Positions 1 to 8,243 of a DNA stretch of 64,000 bases are shown piece by piece (the stretch's first letter is position 1; every line of letters begins with the position of its first letter). The notes beneath the pieces are model-generated. The model worked only from the letters and a program-made list of their open reading frames with translations, was not told where the DNA came from and made no database searches. Both the position numbers and the translations under genes were made by a program. The stretch is from Plut-88900 sp963668115 (GTDB lineage Bacteria > Chloroflexota > Dehalococcoidia > Plut-88900), in assembly GCA_963668115.1 (NCBI GenBank), contig OY764147.1, positions 1,922,001 through 1,986,000 on the forward strand, given 5' to 3'.

Positions 1-374
1 CCGGTCATGTCCATGATGGAATCGCGCCAGTAAACGGGCTCGTCAGTCATGGGCTCGCTGCATACGACGACGAGGGGGTTAGTCAGGCGGTCGGTGCGGC
101 CGGAGCCTACGGGGGTCGGGGGGCCGAGGAGGCCGGGGAAGATCCGGGCGGGGCCGGAGGGTTTGTGTCGGGGTTCGATGACGTCGAGGATGTTGATGAG
201 GCGGGTTTTGTCGCCGGGGCGGACGAGGTGTAGGTCGACGCTGCTGAAGTGCTCGTCCCGGGAGACGAGGCCTATGACGGACTGGCGGTCTATGAGCAGG
301 GTGTGGTTGGAGAGGCGGGTGTCGGGGGCGAACTGGGCGTTATGGACGGTAAAAGTGTGGAGTTGGAGCTTCAA
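1..374 (-). CDS. GrdE-like protein (glycine/sarcosine/betaine reductase component B subunit family), partial
   Basis: The minus strand is open from 374 to the window edge. Translation begins MKLQLHTFTV from a TTG at 374-372 and continues through IEPRHKPSGPARIFPG and PVYWRDSIMDMTG. These blocks align with the two full-length paralogs at 1198-2496 and 2510-3793 and with the N-terminal part of GrdE. The TTG start is chosen because it aligns exactly with the MKLEL/MRLEL starts of the paralogs; it overlaps the upstream vapC stop (TTGA), so translational coupling is likely. The C-terminal part lies outside the window. The family normally forms the pyruvoyl-containing subunit of selenoprotein B; the function here is unknown. 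Confidence 0.8.
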   Translation of the reverse strand, partial: MKLQLHTFTVHNAQFAPDTRLSNHTLLIDRQSVIGLVSRDEHFSSVDLHLVRPGDKTRLINILDVIEPRHKPSGPARIFPGLLGPPTPVGSGRTDRLTNPLVVVCSEPMTDEPVYWRDSIMDMT

Positions 375-820
375 GAGACGAGCTCACCGAGCCAGTGGAC
401 TGTCGGGGCGAGGGGGGAGGCGGTGCGCTGGAGTCGCTGGTCGGCGGTCCAGAGGTCGCAGGCGAGGGTCTCGGCGAGGGCGAGGTAATGGGAGTCGTAA
501 GCGGCGCCGTGGTTGAGCTGGGAGGCGAGCTCGAGGGCTCGGTGGTGGAGGTTTTTTGTCTCATAGAGTTCAATCTTCAGAGACATCAAATAGTCGAGCA
601 ATTCCAGTGCTCTTTTGACGGTTAGTTCGCCTCTCCTCACATGACGATGGAGTGCATTGGTGACTTCAGCCAGCATGAAGTATGGGGCGGAAAGTCTAGT
701 ACCATAATTTTCCCATGAGTGTAGCAAAGAGAGTGCTGTCTCAGTGTCTTCTTCCACGAAAAGCCACTTAAAAACTATACTGGCATCTACTACGACAGCG
801 GCCTCTTTATGATGTTCCAC
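371..820 (-). CDS. vapC: VapC-type PIN-domain toxin
   Basis: 149-residue PIN-domain ribonuclease, the usual VapC length. The acidic residues of the PIN active site are visible: Asp in VVVDASIVFKWL near the N-terminus, Glu in MLAEVTNAL, Asp in AAYDSHYLALAE and Asp in LWTADQRL. In the family these bind Mg2+/Mn2+ and cleave RNA, often tRNA. The gene overlaps the upstream antitoxin by 31 nt and the downstream GrdE-like start by 4 nt, so three reading frames are chained. The ATG at 820 is the only ATG before the first PIN motif. It sits inside a metabolic gene array, suggesting insertion of a TA cassette. Confidence 0.88.
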   Translation of the reverse strand: MEHHKEAAVVVDASIVFKWLFVEEDTETALSLLHSWENYGTRLSAPYFMLAEVTNALHRHVRRGELTVKRALELLDYLMSLKIELYETKNLHHRALELASQLNHGAAYDSHYLALAETLACDLWTADQRLQRTASPLAPTVHWLGELVS

Positions 821-1107
821 AGTTGCTCGTCTCGCTTCTCACGTTCTTCTCGGATAATGTCAACAGAGCTTCCAGGAAAAACCTTGTCCCCATAAAGCCT
901 CTTGTGAAGGGCTCTAAGATCATCAACAGTCACGTGCTTTCGAGTCCTCATAAATCCGCCATTTGACTCTTCTTGGGAGAGCTGCTTTTCGATGGCGGTC
1001 TGGCAATATTGCCTCATGCTGACGCCTTTGAGGGCGGCGACGGCCTTGAGGCGTCGCTGGACGGGGGCATCAAGGTCCAAGGTGAGTCGTTTCTTTTTCT
1101 CTTCCAT
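790..1107 (-). CDS. vapB: VapB-like ribbon-helix-helix antitoxin
   Basis: 105 residues. The N-terminal segment KRLTLDLDAPVQRRLKAVAALKGVSMRQYCQTAIEK has the strand-helix-helix pattern of Arc/CopG (RHH) DNA-binding proteins. The C-terminal half is charged and would wrap the PIN toxin. It is the first gene of the pair and overlaps vapC by 31 nt. Antitoxins of this class neutralise the toxin and repress their own operon. The N-terminal start is supported by the RHH strand beginning within ten residues. Confidence 0.82.
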   Translation of the reverse strand: MEEKKKRLTLDLDAPVQRRLKAVAALKGVSMRQYCQTAIEKQLSQEESNGGFMRTRKHVTVDDLRALHKRLYGDKVFPGSSVDIIREEREKRDEQLWNIIKRPLS

Positions 1108-1197
1108 AGTTCGCCTCGGTCCAATTGGTTAGCTGTAGTAATTAGTATGACGCAAATACGGAAATACGTCTAATGCAGTTAAAAGGCCCCGGCAAGG

Positions 1198-2496
1198 TCA
1201 ATATCCGACTCCAGCGAGGCGGTTGAAGCCGGCGGGGTTGACGGAGCCGTAGATGAAGCGGAGGGGAAGGGAGAGGGGGCCAGAGGCGTCTATGGGGCGG
1301 ACGGCGAGGTGGGCACCGCCGAGGAGGCGGTCCGGGGGTTGCATGTGGACGGTCATTTCGTAGTTGCCGGTGCTGACGAGGGCGTCGGCCTCGGAGACGA
1401 AGTGGACGAAGCCGGGATCGTTGGGGCCAGGGGCCATCTCGGGGCTGAGGACTGTGGTGTGGATGCCAGCCTGCTCAAACTTCTGGCACATCATCATGAC
1501 GTCGACGCCGGACTGGCCGTCGCCGATCCACGTGAGGACTGCGCCATCGGCCTTGACCATGCGCAGAAGCTTTGTGGCGTAGCTGCCGATGCGGTCCTTT
1601 TCGTCGACGCTCATGGGGCCGTAGAACCAGAGGAGGACGCCGGCGAAGTTGAGGTCGACGCCGTGGCGTTGGTAGAGATGTCGGGTGACGGGGCTATTTT
1701 GGTAGAAGTAGGAGCAGTCCCGGGAGCCAGCGGGGCCCATGAAGCTGCTGAAGACGGCCCCGTCGAATATCTCGTTGGGGTGGACGAAGGTTGGCTGCCA
1801 GCCCATTCTTTCGGCGTAGAGCCAGCGGTCGCGGTGGAGCTGGCAGACGTAGTAGACGCGTGGGAAGTCGGGGCTGACGGGCGGGAGTTCCAGGATCTCG
1901 GTTGAATCGGGGGTGGAGTCACGGGCGGCGGAGGCGAGGAAGTCGGCGACTTTGAAGATGGCGCGTCGGGCGGCGAAGTTGTAGGAGCGGGCGTAGTCAG
2001 AGCCGTCGATCTGGTCTAGGTGGGCCTGCTGGCGGAGCTCTTCAGGATTGAAGTCAGTCTTGCCCTTGATGTGGATGACGAGGTTCAGGGTGCGGGAGAA
2101 GGGGGTATATTGTGCACCCTCGCCCCACATGTCGATAACGCTGTCCCGCCAGTGGACGGACTCGCCGGGGACCGGTTCGCCGACGGCGACGACGGCCATG
2201 CCGTCCAGGACGTGGTCGACGCCCGTACCTACGGAGACAGGGGGGCCGACCATGCCGGGGAATACGGTACCCGGGCCGGAGGCCTTGTGTCGGGGTTCGA
2301 CGGCGTCGAGGACGTTGATGATGCGGGTCTTTTCGCCGGGTCGGGCGACGTGGACATCCACGTCTATGAAGGGGCCGGAGGAGGTGACGATGTCACGGAT
2401 GTCGTCGGGACAGACGTGAAGGACATCGCCGGAGAGGTGAGTGGAGTCGGAGAGGTGGATATCGCGGATGGGGTGTCGGGCGAGTTCGAGGCGCAT
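1198..2496 (-). CDS. GrdE-like protein (glycine reductase component B subunit family)
   Basis: 432 residues from the ATG giving MRLELARHPIRDIHL; an upstream in-frame ATG at 2541 would add 15 residues without homology and overlap the previous gene. Conserved blocks of the Gly_reductase (GrdE/PrdA-type) family are present: VEPRHKASGPGTVFPG, GGAHLAVRPID near the end, and FAGVLLWFYG in the middle. At the position where GrdE carries the cysteine converted to a pyruvoyl group, this protein has Met (AVFSSFMGPAGSRDC), so self-cleavage as in selenoprotein B is unlikely. A paralog ends 13 nt upstream, and no GrdA, GrdB or GrdC is nearby. The reaction is unknown. Confidence 0.85.
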   Translation of the reverse strand: MRLELARHPIRDIHLSDSTHLSGDVLHVCPDDIRDIVTSSGPFIDVDVHVARPGEKTRIINVLDAVEPRHKASGPGTVFPGMVGPPVSVGTGVDHVLDGMAVVAVGEPVPGESVHWRDSVIDMWGEGAQYTPFSRTLNLVIHIKGKTDFNPEELRQQAHLDQIDGSDYARSYNFAARRAIFKVADFLASAARDSTPDSTEILELPPVSPDFPRVYYVCQLHRDRWLYAERMGWQPTFVHPNEIFDGAVFSSFMGPAGSRDCSYFYQNSPVTRHLYQRHGVDLNFAGVLLWFYGPMSVDEKDRIGSYATKLLRMVKADGAVLTWIGDGQSGVDVMMMCQKFEQAGIHTTVLSPEMAPGPNDPGFVHFVSEADALVSTGNYEMTVHMQPPDRLLGGAHLAVRPIDASGPLSLPLRFIYGSVNPAGFNRLAGVGY

Positions 2497-2509
2497 GATG
2501 GGTGGAAGG

Positions 2510-3793
2510 CTAGTACTGGACGCCGGCCAGTTTCCAGTCACCCATGGGGCTGGAGGCGCCGTAGAGGTGTCGGATGGTTACGGGGAGCTCGCCGTAGGCG
2601 TCCAAGTCGGAGATGTGGACCTTCGTTCCGCCGATGACGGTGGGGGCTGGAGGAAGGGTGACGATCTGTTCGTAGTTGCCTACGCTGACAACGGCGTCGG
2701 CCTCGGGGACGAAGTGGACGAAACCGGGGTCGGAGGAGCCGGCGGCCATCTCAGGGTACATGAGGGTGGTGCGGATGCCTAACTGCTCGCATTTCTGGCA
2801 GAGGAGCATGGGGTCGATGCCCGGGTGCCCGCCACCTACGAAGGATATGACCACGCCGTCGGCGTCCATGAGGTCGAGGAGCTTGGCGGCGAAACCGGTT
2901 ATGCGTTCCTTCTCCTCAAGACGCTCGGGGCCGAAGGGGTAGAGGAGGACGCCGCCGAAGTCGATGTCCTTGCCGTGTCGGGCGTACATGTCGGCGAGGA
3001 CGCGGTGGTTCTGGTAGAAGTAGGAGGCCTCACGGATGCTGGCGGGGCCGTTGAAGGCGCGGTAGATGACTCCGTCGGCGTATTCGTTGGGGTGGATTAG
3101 GGTGGGCTGCCAGCCCATGGTCTCGCCGTAGAGGAACTGGGTGGACTCCTGGCTGGCGTAGAAGAGCTTGGGGAGGGCGGGGTCTACGGGGGTGAGTTCG
3201 AAGGTTTCGACGGAGTCGGGGGGGAGGTCTGCGGTGATGGAGGCGAGCCAGCTGGCGACCTTGAATCCGGCCTTGCGGACGGCCCGGTTGTACCGTCCGG
3301 CGTGGCCTGAGCCCATGATGGTGTTGTCGTGTTCGGTATCGGACCCGGTCATGGGTCGGGCTTTGATATCCAGGACGAGGTTGGCGGTGGCGGAGAAGGG
3401 TGAGTAGTCGGCGCCCGGGCCGAACATGTCGATGATGGCTTCCCGCCAGTAGACGGGTTCGCCTTCTACGGGTTCGCCGGCGGTTATGACGGTGGCGCCG
3501 CGGAGGACGTGGGTGCGGCCCTCGCCGACGGAGAGGGGCGGGCCGAGGACGCCGGGGAAGACCTGGCCAGGGCCCGAGACCTTGTGCCGGGGTTCGACGA
3601 CGTCGAGGGCGTGGAGGATGCGGACGCAGTCTCCGGGGTGGATGGCGTGGACTTCGACGTCCTGGAAGAGGTCTTCTTCAAGGACGAGGGCTTTGACGGC
3701 TGAGGCGTCGATGTGGAGTTCGCGGTTGGAGAGGCGGGTGTCGTTGGAGAGGGTGATGCGGTGGATGTTGAAGGAGGCGAGTTCGAGTTTCAT
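2510..3793 (-). CDS. GrdE-like protein (glycine reductase component B subunit family)
   Basis: 427 residues starting MKLELASFNIHRITL. The ATG at 3793 is preceded by a GAGG ribosome site about ten nt upstream; the longer ORF start at 3847 adds a low-complexity tail not shared by the paralogs. Visible family blocks are VVEPRHKVSGPGQVFPG, EPVYWREAIIDMFGPG and FGGVLLYPFGPE. The GrdE pyruvoyl cysteine is replaced by Asn in the segment IYRAFNGPASIREAS. This is the first gene of the three-paralog array on the minus strand. It probably derives from local duplication; a catalytic function independent of the glycine reductase complex is inferred. Confidence 0.85.
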   Translation of the reverse strand: MKLELASFNIHRITLSNDTRLSNRELHIDASAVKALVLEEDLFQDVEVHAIHPGDCVRILHALDVVEPRHKVSGPGQVFPGVLGPPLSVGEGRTHVLRGATVITAGEPVEGEPVYWREAIIDMFGPGADYSPFSATANLVLDIKARPMTGSDTEHDNTIMGSGHAGRYNRAVRKAGFKVASWLASITADLPPDSVETFELTPVDPALPKLFYASQESTQFLYGETMGWQPTLIHPNEYADGVIYRAFNGPASIREASYFYQNHRVLADMYARHGKDIDFGGVLLYPFGPERLEEKERITGFAAKLLDLMDADGVVISFVGGGHPGIDPMLLCQKCEQLGIRTTLMYPEMAAGSSDPGFVHFVPEADAVVSVGNYEQIVTLPPAPTVIGGTKVHISDLDAYGELPVTIRHLYGASSPMGDWKLAGVQY

Positions 3794-4039
3794 GTTCCAG
3801 CAACCTCGAGGGGCGGGGGCGGCGATGGTCGGTGGGGAGCGGTGCAATGGAACACCGATGGGGAGGAGTTGTCAAGGCGGGGGGCAACGGGGGTTGATTG
3901 AACATTGATTGTACTTGATTGAAGGATGATTGAACGTTGATTGAATTCGTAGCTGTTTTGATTGAATTGTGCCTGAAGGGGGGAGAGAAAGTTTTTCGCG
4001 GTGTCCGGGAGGGGTGGGTTTTTGATTGTTTTGCGATTT

Positions 4040-4062
4040 CAGGCACGGCTTTGATTGTTTAA
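4040..4062 (+). repeat. Dispersed repeat, CAGGCACGG / TTTGATTGTTTAA type, copy 1
   Basis: A 23-nt sequence beginning CAGGCACGGC and ending TTGATTGTTTAA. It recurs with one mismatch on the opposite strand at 32976-32998, 29 kb away. Both copies are flanked by TTGATTGAATTG-type sequence (3957-3970 here). Both lie in intergenic DNA next to gene starts. Confidence 0.7.
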
Positions 4063-4097
4063 GGAATGGGGAAGGAATCCCCCACCCCACACCGGGG

Positions 4098-4129
4098 AGG
4101 GCGCCCACGAGGGACGCCCCTACGGGGGA
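4098..4129. repeat. Intergenic repeat element ending GCCCCTACGGGG, copy 1
   Basis: The sequence AGGGCGCCCACGAGGG followed by ACGCCCCTACGGGGGA closely matches 4888-4921 (GGTGCCCATGAGGG, GCACCCCTACAGGGG). It is an imperfect palindrome and is noncoding. A related hairpin with a CGCCCCTAC tail is at 14930-14955. Confidence 0.65.
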
Positions 4130-4701
4130 GGAAGGGGGAGGGGGCGGGTTGTTTGGTTGTGGGGTTTGGGTTTGCATTGTGTCTGTTGGGGAAGAGGTCG
4201 GCGATGGAAGACACCCGATGGACGCTGCCCCCGTTCCTGTGCTGCGGGTGTTCCGACACCCCGGGGCAAGGGCGTCGGCCCGCCTGCGGCAAATTGCCGC
4301 CCACCGCTGATGCGGCCCGTGGCACTGCATACACCAGACATAGGCAGGGACCACCACGCCCGGCTGAATTAAGCGGTCGAAATACCGAGAGAATCTCGGC
4401 GCCGGGCCTATCCGACCTCGCTACTCCGCTCTAAAGAGCGGCTGCTCCGTAAGGAGCCTCACATGGAACGAAAGCGAACCAAGGCGTCTTTCCATCGCCT
4501 GGATGGACAGGGAAGGGGCACGGGACCCGTGGTGGGTCGGGTGGGCTTCCCTGAGTTTCTGGTTTCCTCCTTGTGTTACCGGATGAGTGTTCGCGAACGG
4601 AGGGTATGATAGCGCCATTGCTCAGGTGTGTCAAGCAAACGTACGGGTCTTGGGGGGAATTCCCCCCGGCCTCACCGGGAAGGGGATACCGCCCCACCCT
4701 G

Positions 4702-4736
4702 CCCCAGATTCCTCGCGGGGCATCGGAATGACATGG
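4702..4736. repeat. Dispersed ATTCC...GGAATGAC repeat, copy identical to one inside mnmG
   Basis: Thirty-five nt (CCCCAGATTCCTCGCGGGGC followed by ATCGGAATGACATGG) are identical to the reverse complement of 61272-61306 within mnmG. Twenty-eight nt of it recur at 8164-8191. The core is an imperfect palindrome. Confidence 0.85.
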
Positions 4737-4811
4737 CATTAGGTGGCTGGGGATGATTGGGGGTGAGGGGTGGCAATGACGGAGGGGTGAGTTGCGGCGT
4801 CAGAGGTGAGT

Positions 4812-4873
4812 GTTTCGGAGGGATGGATTCCTGCCTACGCAGGAATGACGGCATAAGGTGGGTGGGGATGATG
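4812..4873. repeat. Dispersed GGATGGATTC...GGAATGACGG repeat
   Basis: Contains GGATGGATTCCTGCCTACGC followed by AGGAATGACGG. The 3' part, GGAATGACGGCATAAGGTGG and onward to GATGATGG (4842-4873), is repeated at 8106-8137. It belongs to the same family as the elements at 7994-8365 and inside mnmG. Confidence 0.75.
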
Positions 4874-4887
4874 GGGGTGGATGGTGG

Positions 4888-4921
4888 GCAGGGTGCCCAT
4901 GAGGGGCACCCCTACAGGGGA
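4888..4921. repeat. Intergenic repeat element ending CCCCTAC, copy 2
   Basis: Second copy of the palindromic element at 4098-4129 (GGGTGCCCATGAGGGGCACC then CCTACAGGGG). It lies just upstream of the -10 box of the mcrBC operon. Confidence 0.65.
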
Positions 4922-4930
4922 GGCGGGGGG

Positions 4931-5003
4931 TATAATGCAGTCCATTCTGACAGGGCTAGGAATTGGCTAGGGAGGTATTTTCTCCCTTCAGGGTTACTAA
5001 CCC
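4931..5003 (+). promoter_or_regulatory. Putative mcrBC promoter (-10) and leader hairpins
   Basis: A perfect TATAAT is at 4931-4936; no good -35 is at the standard distance. The leader of about 95 nt before mcrB contains two small hairpins, AGGGAG/CTCCCT (4969-4987) and GGGTT/AACCC (4991-5003). Confidence 0.5.
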
Positions 5004-5038
5004 GTTGGAATGGCTGATTCCCGGGGGTCAATATCCTT

Positions 5039-6697
5039 ATGGTGGATAACGAAACATTTACGTGGACCGATTTCTACATGGAGTTTGCGAGCAGGCTTCA
5101 CGCCTATAGGGACGACCGTAGCAAGTTAGTTGCCAAGGTTCGTGAGGTGTGCAGCAGACTTGGTTACTACTATTTGGACGATGCCAGGGCTGCCAACGGA
5201 ATTCAGATGGGGGATATATGTCCGTTCACGACTATTGGGAGCTTCAATCGCGGAATAGGTGATGAAGAAAGGAAGCAAATCGCCAAAGAGATCGGCGACT
5301 TCCTGGGAGTGAAAAAGCCAACTCCGGATTCCTTTGTTGGAATTCCCGTCCTACCAGTTAACAATTCGGTGTTGTATTGGAATATCAGGGATGTCGACTT
5401 GCTGTGGCAAGCCTTTGAAAATGCAATCCGGTTAGCTGACTCTAGCGATTCGCATGCGCGGAGATTATTCGTGGACTCTTACAACCGGGCTTTGCGGGCA
5501 AGTGGTGTGGCGTGGAATCTTACGATAGGGCTCTACTGGATTCGACCTCATAAGTATCCGACACTTGACAGCAACTCAAGACAATACATGAATGAGAATT
5601 TGGGTATAACCTTTCCTCAACTTCCACCTGGCGGAAATGAATATTTGGCATTATCGGATGACTTGAAAAAGCGATTCACGGATCCCGATTCTCCAGTTCA
5701 TTCGTTCCAAGAATTATCACTGGCGGCCTATGACCCATCGGCCTATAACCTCACTGAGACGAGACCCGTATGGGTCAAAGAGGGAGAGTGTTCATCTAAG
5801 AATGGGAAATTGGAACGCACTGGGCCTATAAACTCACCATGGTCTAGGGAAGCGATAAAAGAATTGGCCGACGAATTGCTTTGGCAGCCTGTCAACTTAC
5901 AGGACATCATCGCCGGGTTGAAGGACAAGGGACAGGTGATTTTTCAGGGGCCTCCGGGGACCGGGAAGACTTTTGTGTCCAAACGCATCGGAGAATGGGC
6001 AAAAGAGTATGGAGGAGACTACAGGATCGTCCAGTTTCACCCGTCGTACTCATATGAGGACTTTGTGGAGGGTTATCGTCCCACGCTTAGCGGCAGTCAA
6101 GCGGGATTTGAGTTGCGGGACGGGCCGCTCAAAGAAATAGCGAAGAAAGCAGAGAGCAAGCCAGATAACACTTTCATCCTAGTGATAGACGAAATCAATC
6201 GCACCAACGTTTCCAAGGTGTTGGGGGAGTTGTATTTCCTGCTGGAATATCGAGAGGACAAGGCGCCGCTGTTGTACAGCAAAGAGGATTTCAATTTGCC
6301 GAAGAACCTTTGGATTATCGGCACGATGAACACTACGGACCGATCCATCGCTCTAGTGGATGCGGCTCTACGGCGTCGGTTCTACTTCTATGACTTCTTC
6401 CCCGACAAGCCCCCGATTAAAGGGCTTCTTCGCCAGTGGCTCGAAAAGAATGACCCCGAGATGATGAAGGTCGCCGATTTAGTAGACCGCGCGAACAAGG
6501 CATTAGAAGACCGCCACTTGAGTATTGGGCCAAGCCATTTCATGAAGAAAGAACAGAAACTAGACAAAGAACGGGTGCGATTCATCTGGGAACGAGCCGT
6601 TTTCCCCTACATTGAGGAGCAACTGTTTGGACGGCAAGAAGACATAGACAAGTATAGGTTCCACAGGCTAGAGCACATATTGGATGGCAATACATAG
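5039..6697 (+). CDS. mcrB: McrB-like AAA+ GTPase of a type IV restriction system
   Basis: 552 residues. The C-terminal half is a McrB-type AAA+ NTPase: Walker A GPPGTGKT (about residue 304), Walker B LVIDEINR (about 382) and the McrB signature MNTTDRS (about 430), then DAALRRRF. The N-terminal 250 residues resemble no domain I recognise and probably bind modified DNA. Known McrB hexamers use GTP to translocate DNA and activate McrC cleavage. The partner gene starts within 45 nt downstream. The ATG follows a TATAAT promoter and a short leader. The surrounding repeat-rich noncoding DNA fits a defence gene in a variable locus. Confidence 0.9.
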   Translation: MVDNETFTWTDFYMEFASRLHAYRDDRSKLVAKVREVCSRLGYYYLDDARAANGIQMGDICPFTTIGSFNRGIGDEERKQIAKEIGDFLGVKKPTPDSFVGIPVLPVNNSVLYWNIRDVDLLWQAFENAIRLADSSDSHARRLFVDSYNRALRASGVAWNLTIGLYWIRPHKYPTLDSNSRQYMNENLGITFPQLPPGGNEYLALSDDLKKRFTDPDSPVHSFQELSLAAYDPSAYNLTETRPVWVKEGECSSKNGKLERTGPINSPWSREAIKELADELLWQPVNLQDIIAGLKDKGQVIFQGPPGTGKTFVSKRIGEWAKEYGGDYRIVQFHPSYSYEDFVEGYRPTLSGSQAGFELRDGPLKEIAKKAESKPDNTFILVIDEINRTNVSKVLGELYFLLEYREDKAPLLYSKEDFNLPKNLWIIGTMNTTDRSIALVDAALRRRFYFYDFFPDKPPIKGLLRQWLEKNDPEMMKVADLVDRANKALEDRHLSIGPSHFMKKEQKLDKERVRFIWERAVFPYIEEQLFGRQEDIDKYRFHRLEHILDGNT

Positions 6698-6741
6698 GAA
6701 TCTTCCCAGAGGGGATGGGGGATAAGAGCTGGCGCAGAGAG

Positions 6742-7980
6742 ATGTCCAAGATTGACCTCCAAGAATACCAGCAGAGCACGCCAAACCGTCTAACGCCTGA
6801 ACAACGGGACACCCTAAGGACAGTCATTCCGGACCTCTCCATCGACCATGTTGCGGGGAGAGAGAGTTTGTACATACTTACCCCCGGATCGACTGTTGGG
6901 GCAGTAGAGGTTAATGATCTCTCGGTGGTGATAGAGCCGAAGATTGGGATATCACAACTTCTGTCGTTGGCGTGCTACGCCATCGGGAAGGTGAAGTTTC
7001 AGGAGACGGACGTAGACCTCAGGGAAGAAAAAACGTTGCCGGATGCGTTGGCTCTCGCGTTATCAGCGGCGGCGAGGCAAGCATTCGGTCGGGGGTTGCT
7101 GCATGGGTATCTGGTACATGAAGAGGCGTTGCAGACGGTGCGGGGGCGCATCCGGTTCAATGACCAGATACGGCGGAGGTTCGGAATAGCGCTGCCGGTG
7201 GAGGTGCGGTATGACGAGTTTACGGACGATATCACGGAGAACCGGCTGGTGAAGGCGGCGGTGGCCCGGCTTGGCGGGTTGCGGTTGCGGTCGCAGAAGG
7301 CGCGGACGGGTCTCGGGTGGGCGTGGGCGATGCTGGACAACGTGTCGCAGGTGGACTACCGGCCCAAAGACGTGCCGGAAGTGAAGTTCGACAGGCTGAA
7401 TGAACACTACAGGCAAGTAGTGGCGCTGGCTCGGTTGATTCTGCGGCACGGGGCTTTTGAGTCGGGGCGGGGGGAGGTGCGGGCACAGGGGTTCCTGATG
7501 GACATGAACGTGGTGTTCCAGGAGTTTGTTACGGTGGCGTTGAGGGAGGCTTTGGGGGTGTCGGCGCAAGTGTTTGGCGAGCAGTGGATTTCTCCATTGG
7601 CCGTTGATGGACGGATTGCGCTAAAGCCGGACTTGGTATGGAGGCGGGGACCTGCTTATAGATTCGTCGGCGATGCGAAATACAAGCATATCAAGGATGA
7701 CCGCTTTCCCAACGCCGATATCTATCAGATATTTGCATATATGACATCGGCTAAGCTACGAAATGGAATGCTAATCTACGCAAAGGGAGAGGTGGAAGAT
7801 ACAACGTATTCGGTGCGGAACGCCGACAAAGAAGTGTACGTGGCTACGCTAGACCTGGAAGGCGACCTGGATTCGATATTGGGTCGGGTGGAGGAGTTGG
7901 CGGAGGGGATTAAGGGACTTGCCGACGTAGGGGGATCACCCTCACCCTCTCACGCCCGAGGCGCACTTACAGCCCCTTGA
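6742..7980 (+). CDS. mcrC: McrC-like nuclease subunit of a type IV restriction system
   Basis: 412 residues from the ATG giving MSKIDLQEYQ; an alternative ATG at 6715 adds nine residues. The C-terminal region has the PD-(D/E)xK nuclease layout: LKPDLVWRRG, then FVGDAKYKHI, then DIYQIFAYM. McrC pairs with McrB to cleave methylated or otherwise modified DNA. The final residues (GGSPSPSHARGALTAP) and the stop codon are encoded by the repeat sequence that fills the downstream region, so the original C-terminus may have been replaced by a repeat insertion. Confidence 0.9.
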   Translation: MSKIDLQEYQQSTPNRLTPEQRDTLRTVIPDLSIDHVAGRESLYILTPGSTVGAVEVNDLSVVIEPKIGISQLLSLACYAIGKVKFQETDVDLREEKTLPDALALALSAAARQAFGRGLLHGYLVHEEALQTVRGRIRFNDQIRRRFGIALPVEVRYDEFTDDITENRLVKAAVARLGGLRLRSQKARTGLGWAWAMLDNVSQVDYRPKDVPEVKFDRLNEHYRQVVALARLILRHGAFESGRGEVRAQGFLMDMNVVFQEFVTVALREALGVSAQVFGEQWISPLAVDGRIALKPDLVWRRGPAYRFVGDAKYKHIKDDRFPNADIYQIFAYMTSAKLRNGMLIYAKGEVEDTTYSVRNADKEVYVATLDLEGDLDSILGRVEELAEGIKGLADVGGSPSPSHARGALTAP

Positions 7981-7993
7981 GGGAGAGGGGACT

Positions 7994-8115
7994 GGACACC
8001 ACTCCGTTCCGTTCGGTCGACCCTTCGACTCCGCTCAGGGCGAACGGAACCCCCACCCCGCGGGATGGATTCACGCCAATGGCGCATCTTCGACCCGACT
8101 ACTCGGGAATGACGG
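7994..8115. repeat. Perfect 122-bp direct repeat, copy 1
   Basis: Identical over 122 nt to 8244-8365. It contains TTCGCCCTGAGCGGAGTCGA (on the minus strand), a widespread bacterial dispersed-repeat motif, and the GGATGGATTC...GGAATGACGG core found at 4812. Noncoding. Confidence 0.92.
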
Positions 8116-8163
8116 CATAAGGTGGGTGGGGATGATGGAGAGGGGCTTAGGGAGCGACGCTGG

Positions 8164-8191
8164 AGATTCCTCGCGGGGCATCGGAATGACA
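8164..8191. repeat. Dispersed ATTCC...GGAATGAC repeat
   Basis: Twenty-eight nt (AGATTCCTCGCGGGGCATCG then GAATGACA) are shared with 4706-4733 and, inverted, with the insertion in mnmG. It lies between the two 122-bp repeats. Confidence 0.8.
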
Positions 8192-8243
8192 GTGTAGTGA
8201 TGTGCAGGGCTAGGCAAGGGTGAGCGGCACCGCGCCGGGGAGG

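Larger units (their letters stand above)
3794..4930. other. Noncoding, repeat-rich region between the GrdE-like array and mcrBC
   Basis: No ORF here has homology-like composition or a ribosome site; the ORFs present are short and overlap in many frames. It holds runs of TTGATTGA-like units (about 3896-4062), two copies of a GCCCCTAC-ending element (4098-4129 and 4888-4921), a GGGGGGAATTCCCCCC palindrome near 4651-4670, and copies of the ATTCC...GGAATGAC family. From about 4236 to 4640 there are several short hairpins, for example GCTCC/GGAGC and CGCTC/GAGCG near 4427-4460, which could belong to an unrecognised structured RNA. No known RNA family was recognised. Confidence 0.6.

Noticed and set aside
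4066..4434. Several overlapping short ORFs before mcrBC
   Set aside because: They arise from repeats and GC-rich noncoding sequence; no ribosome sites or family similarity.
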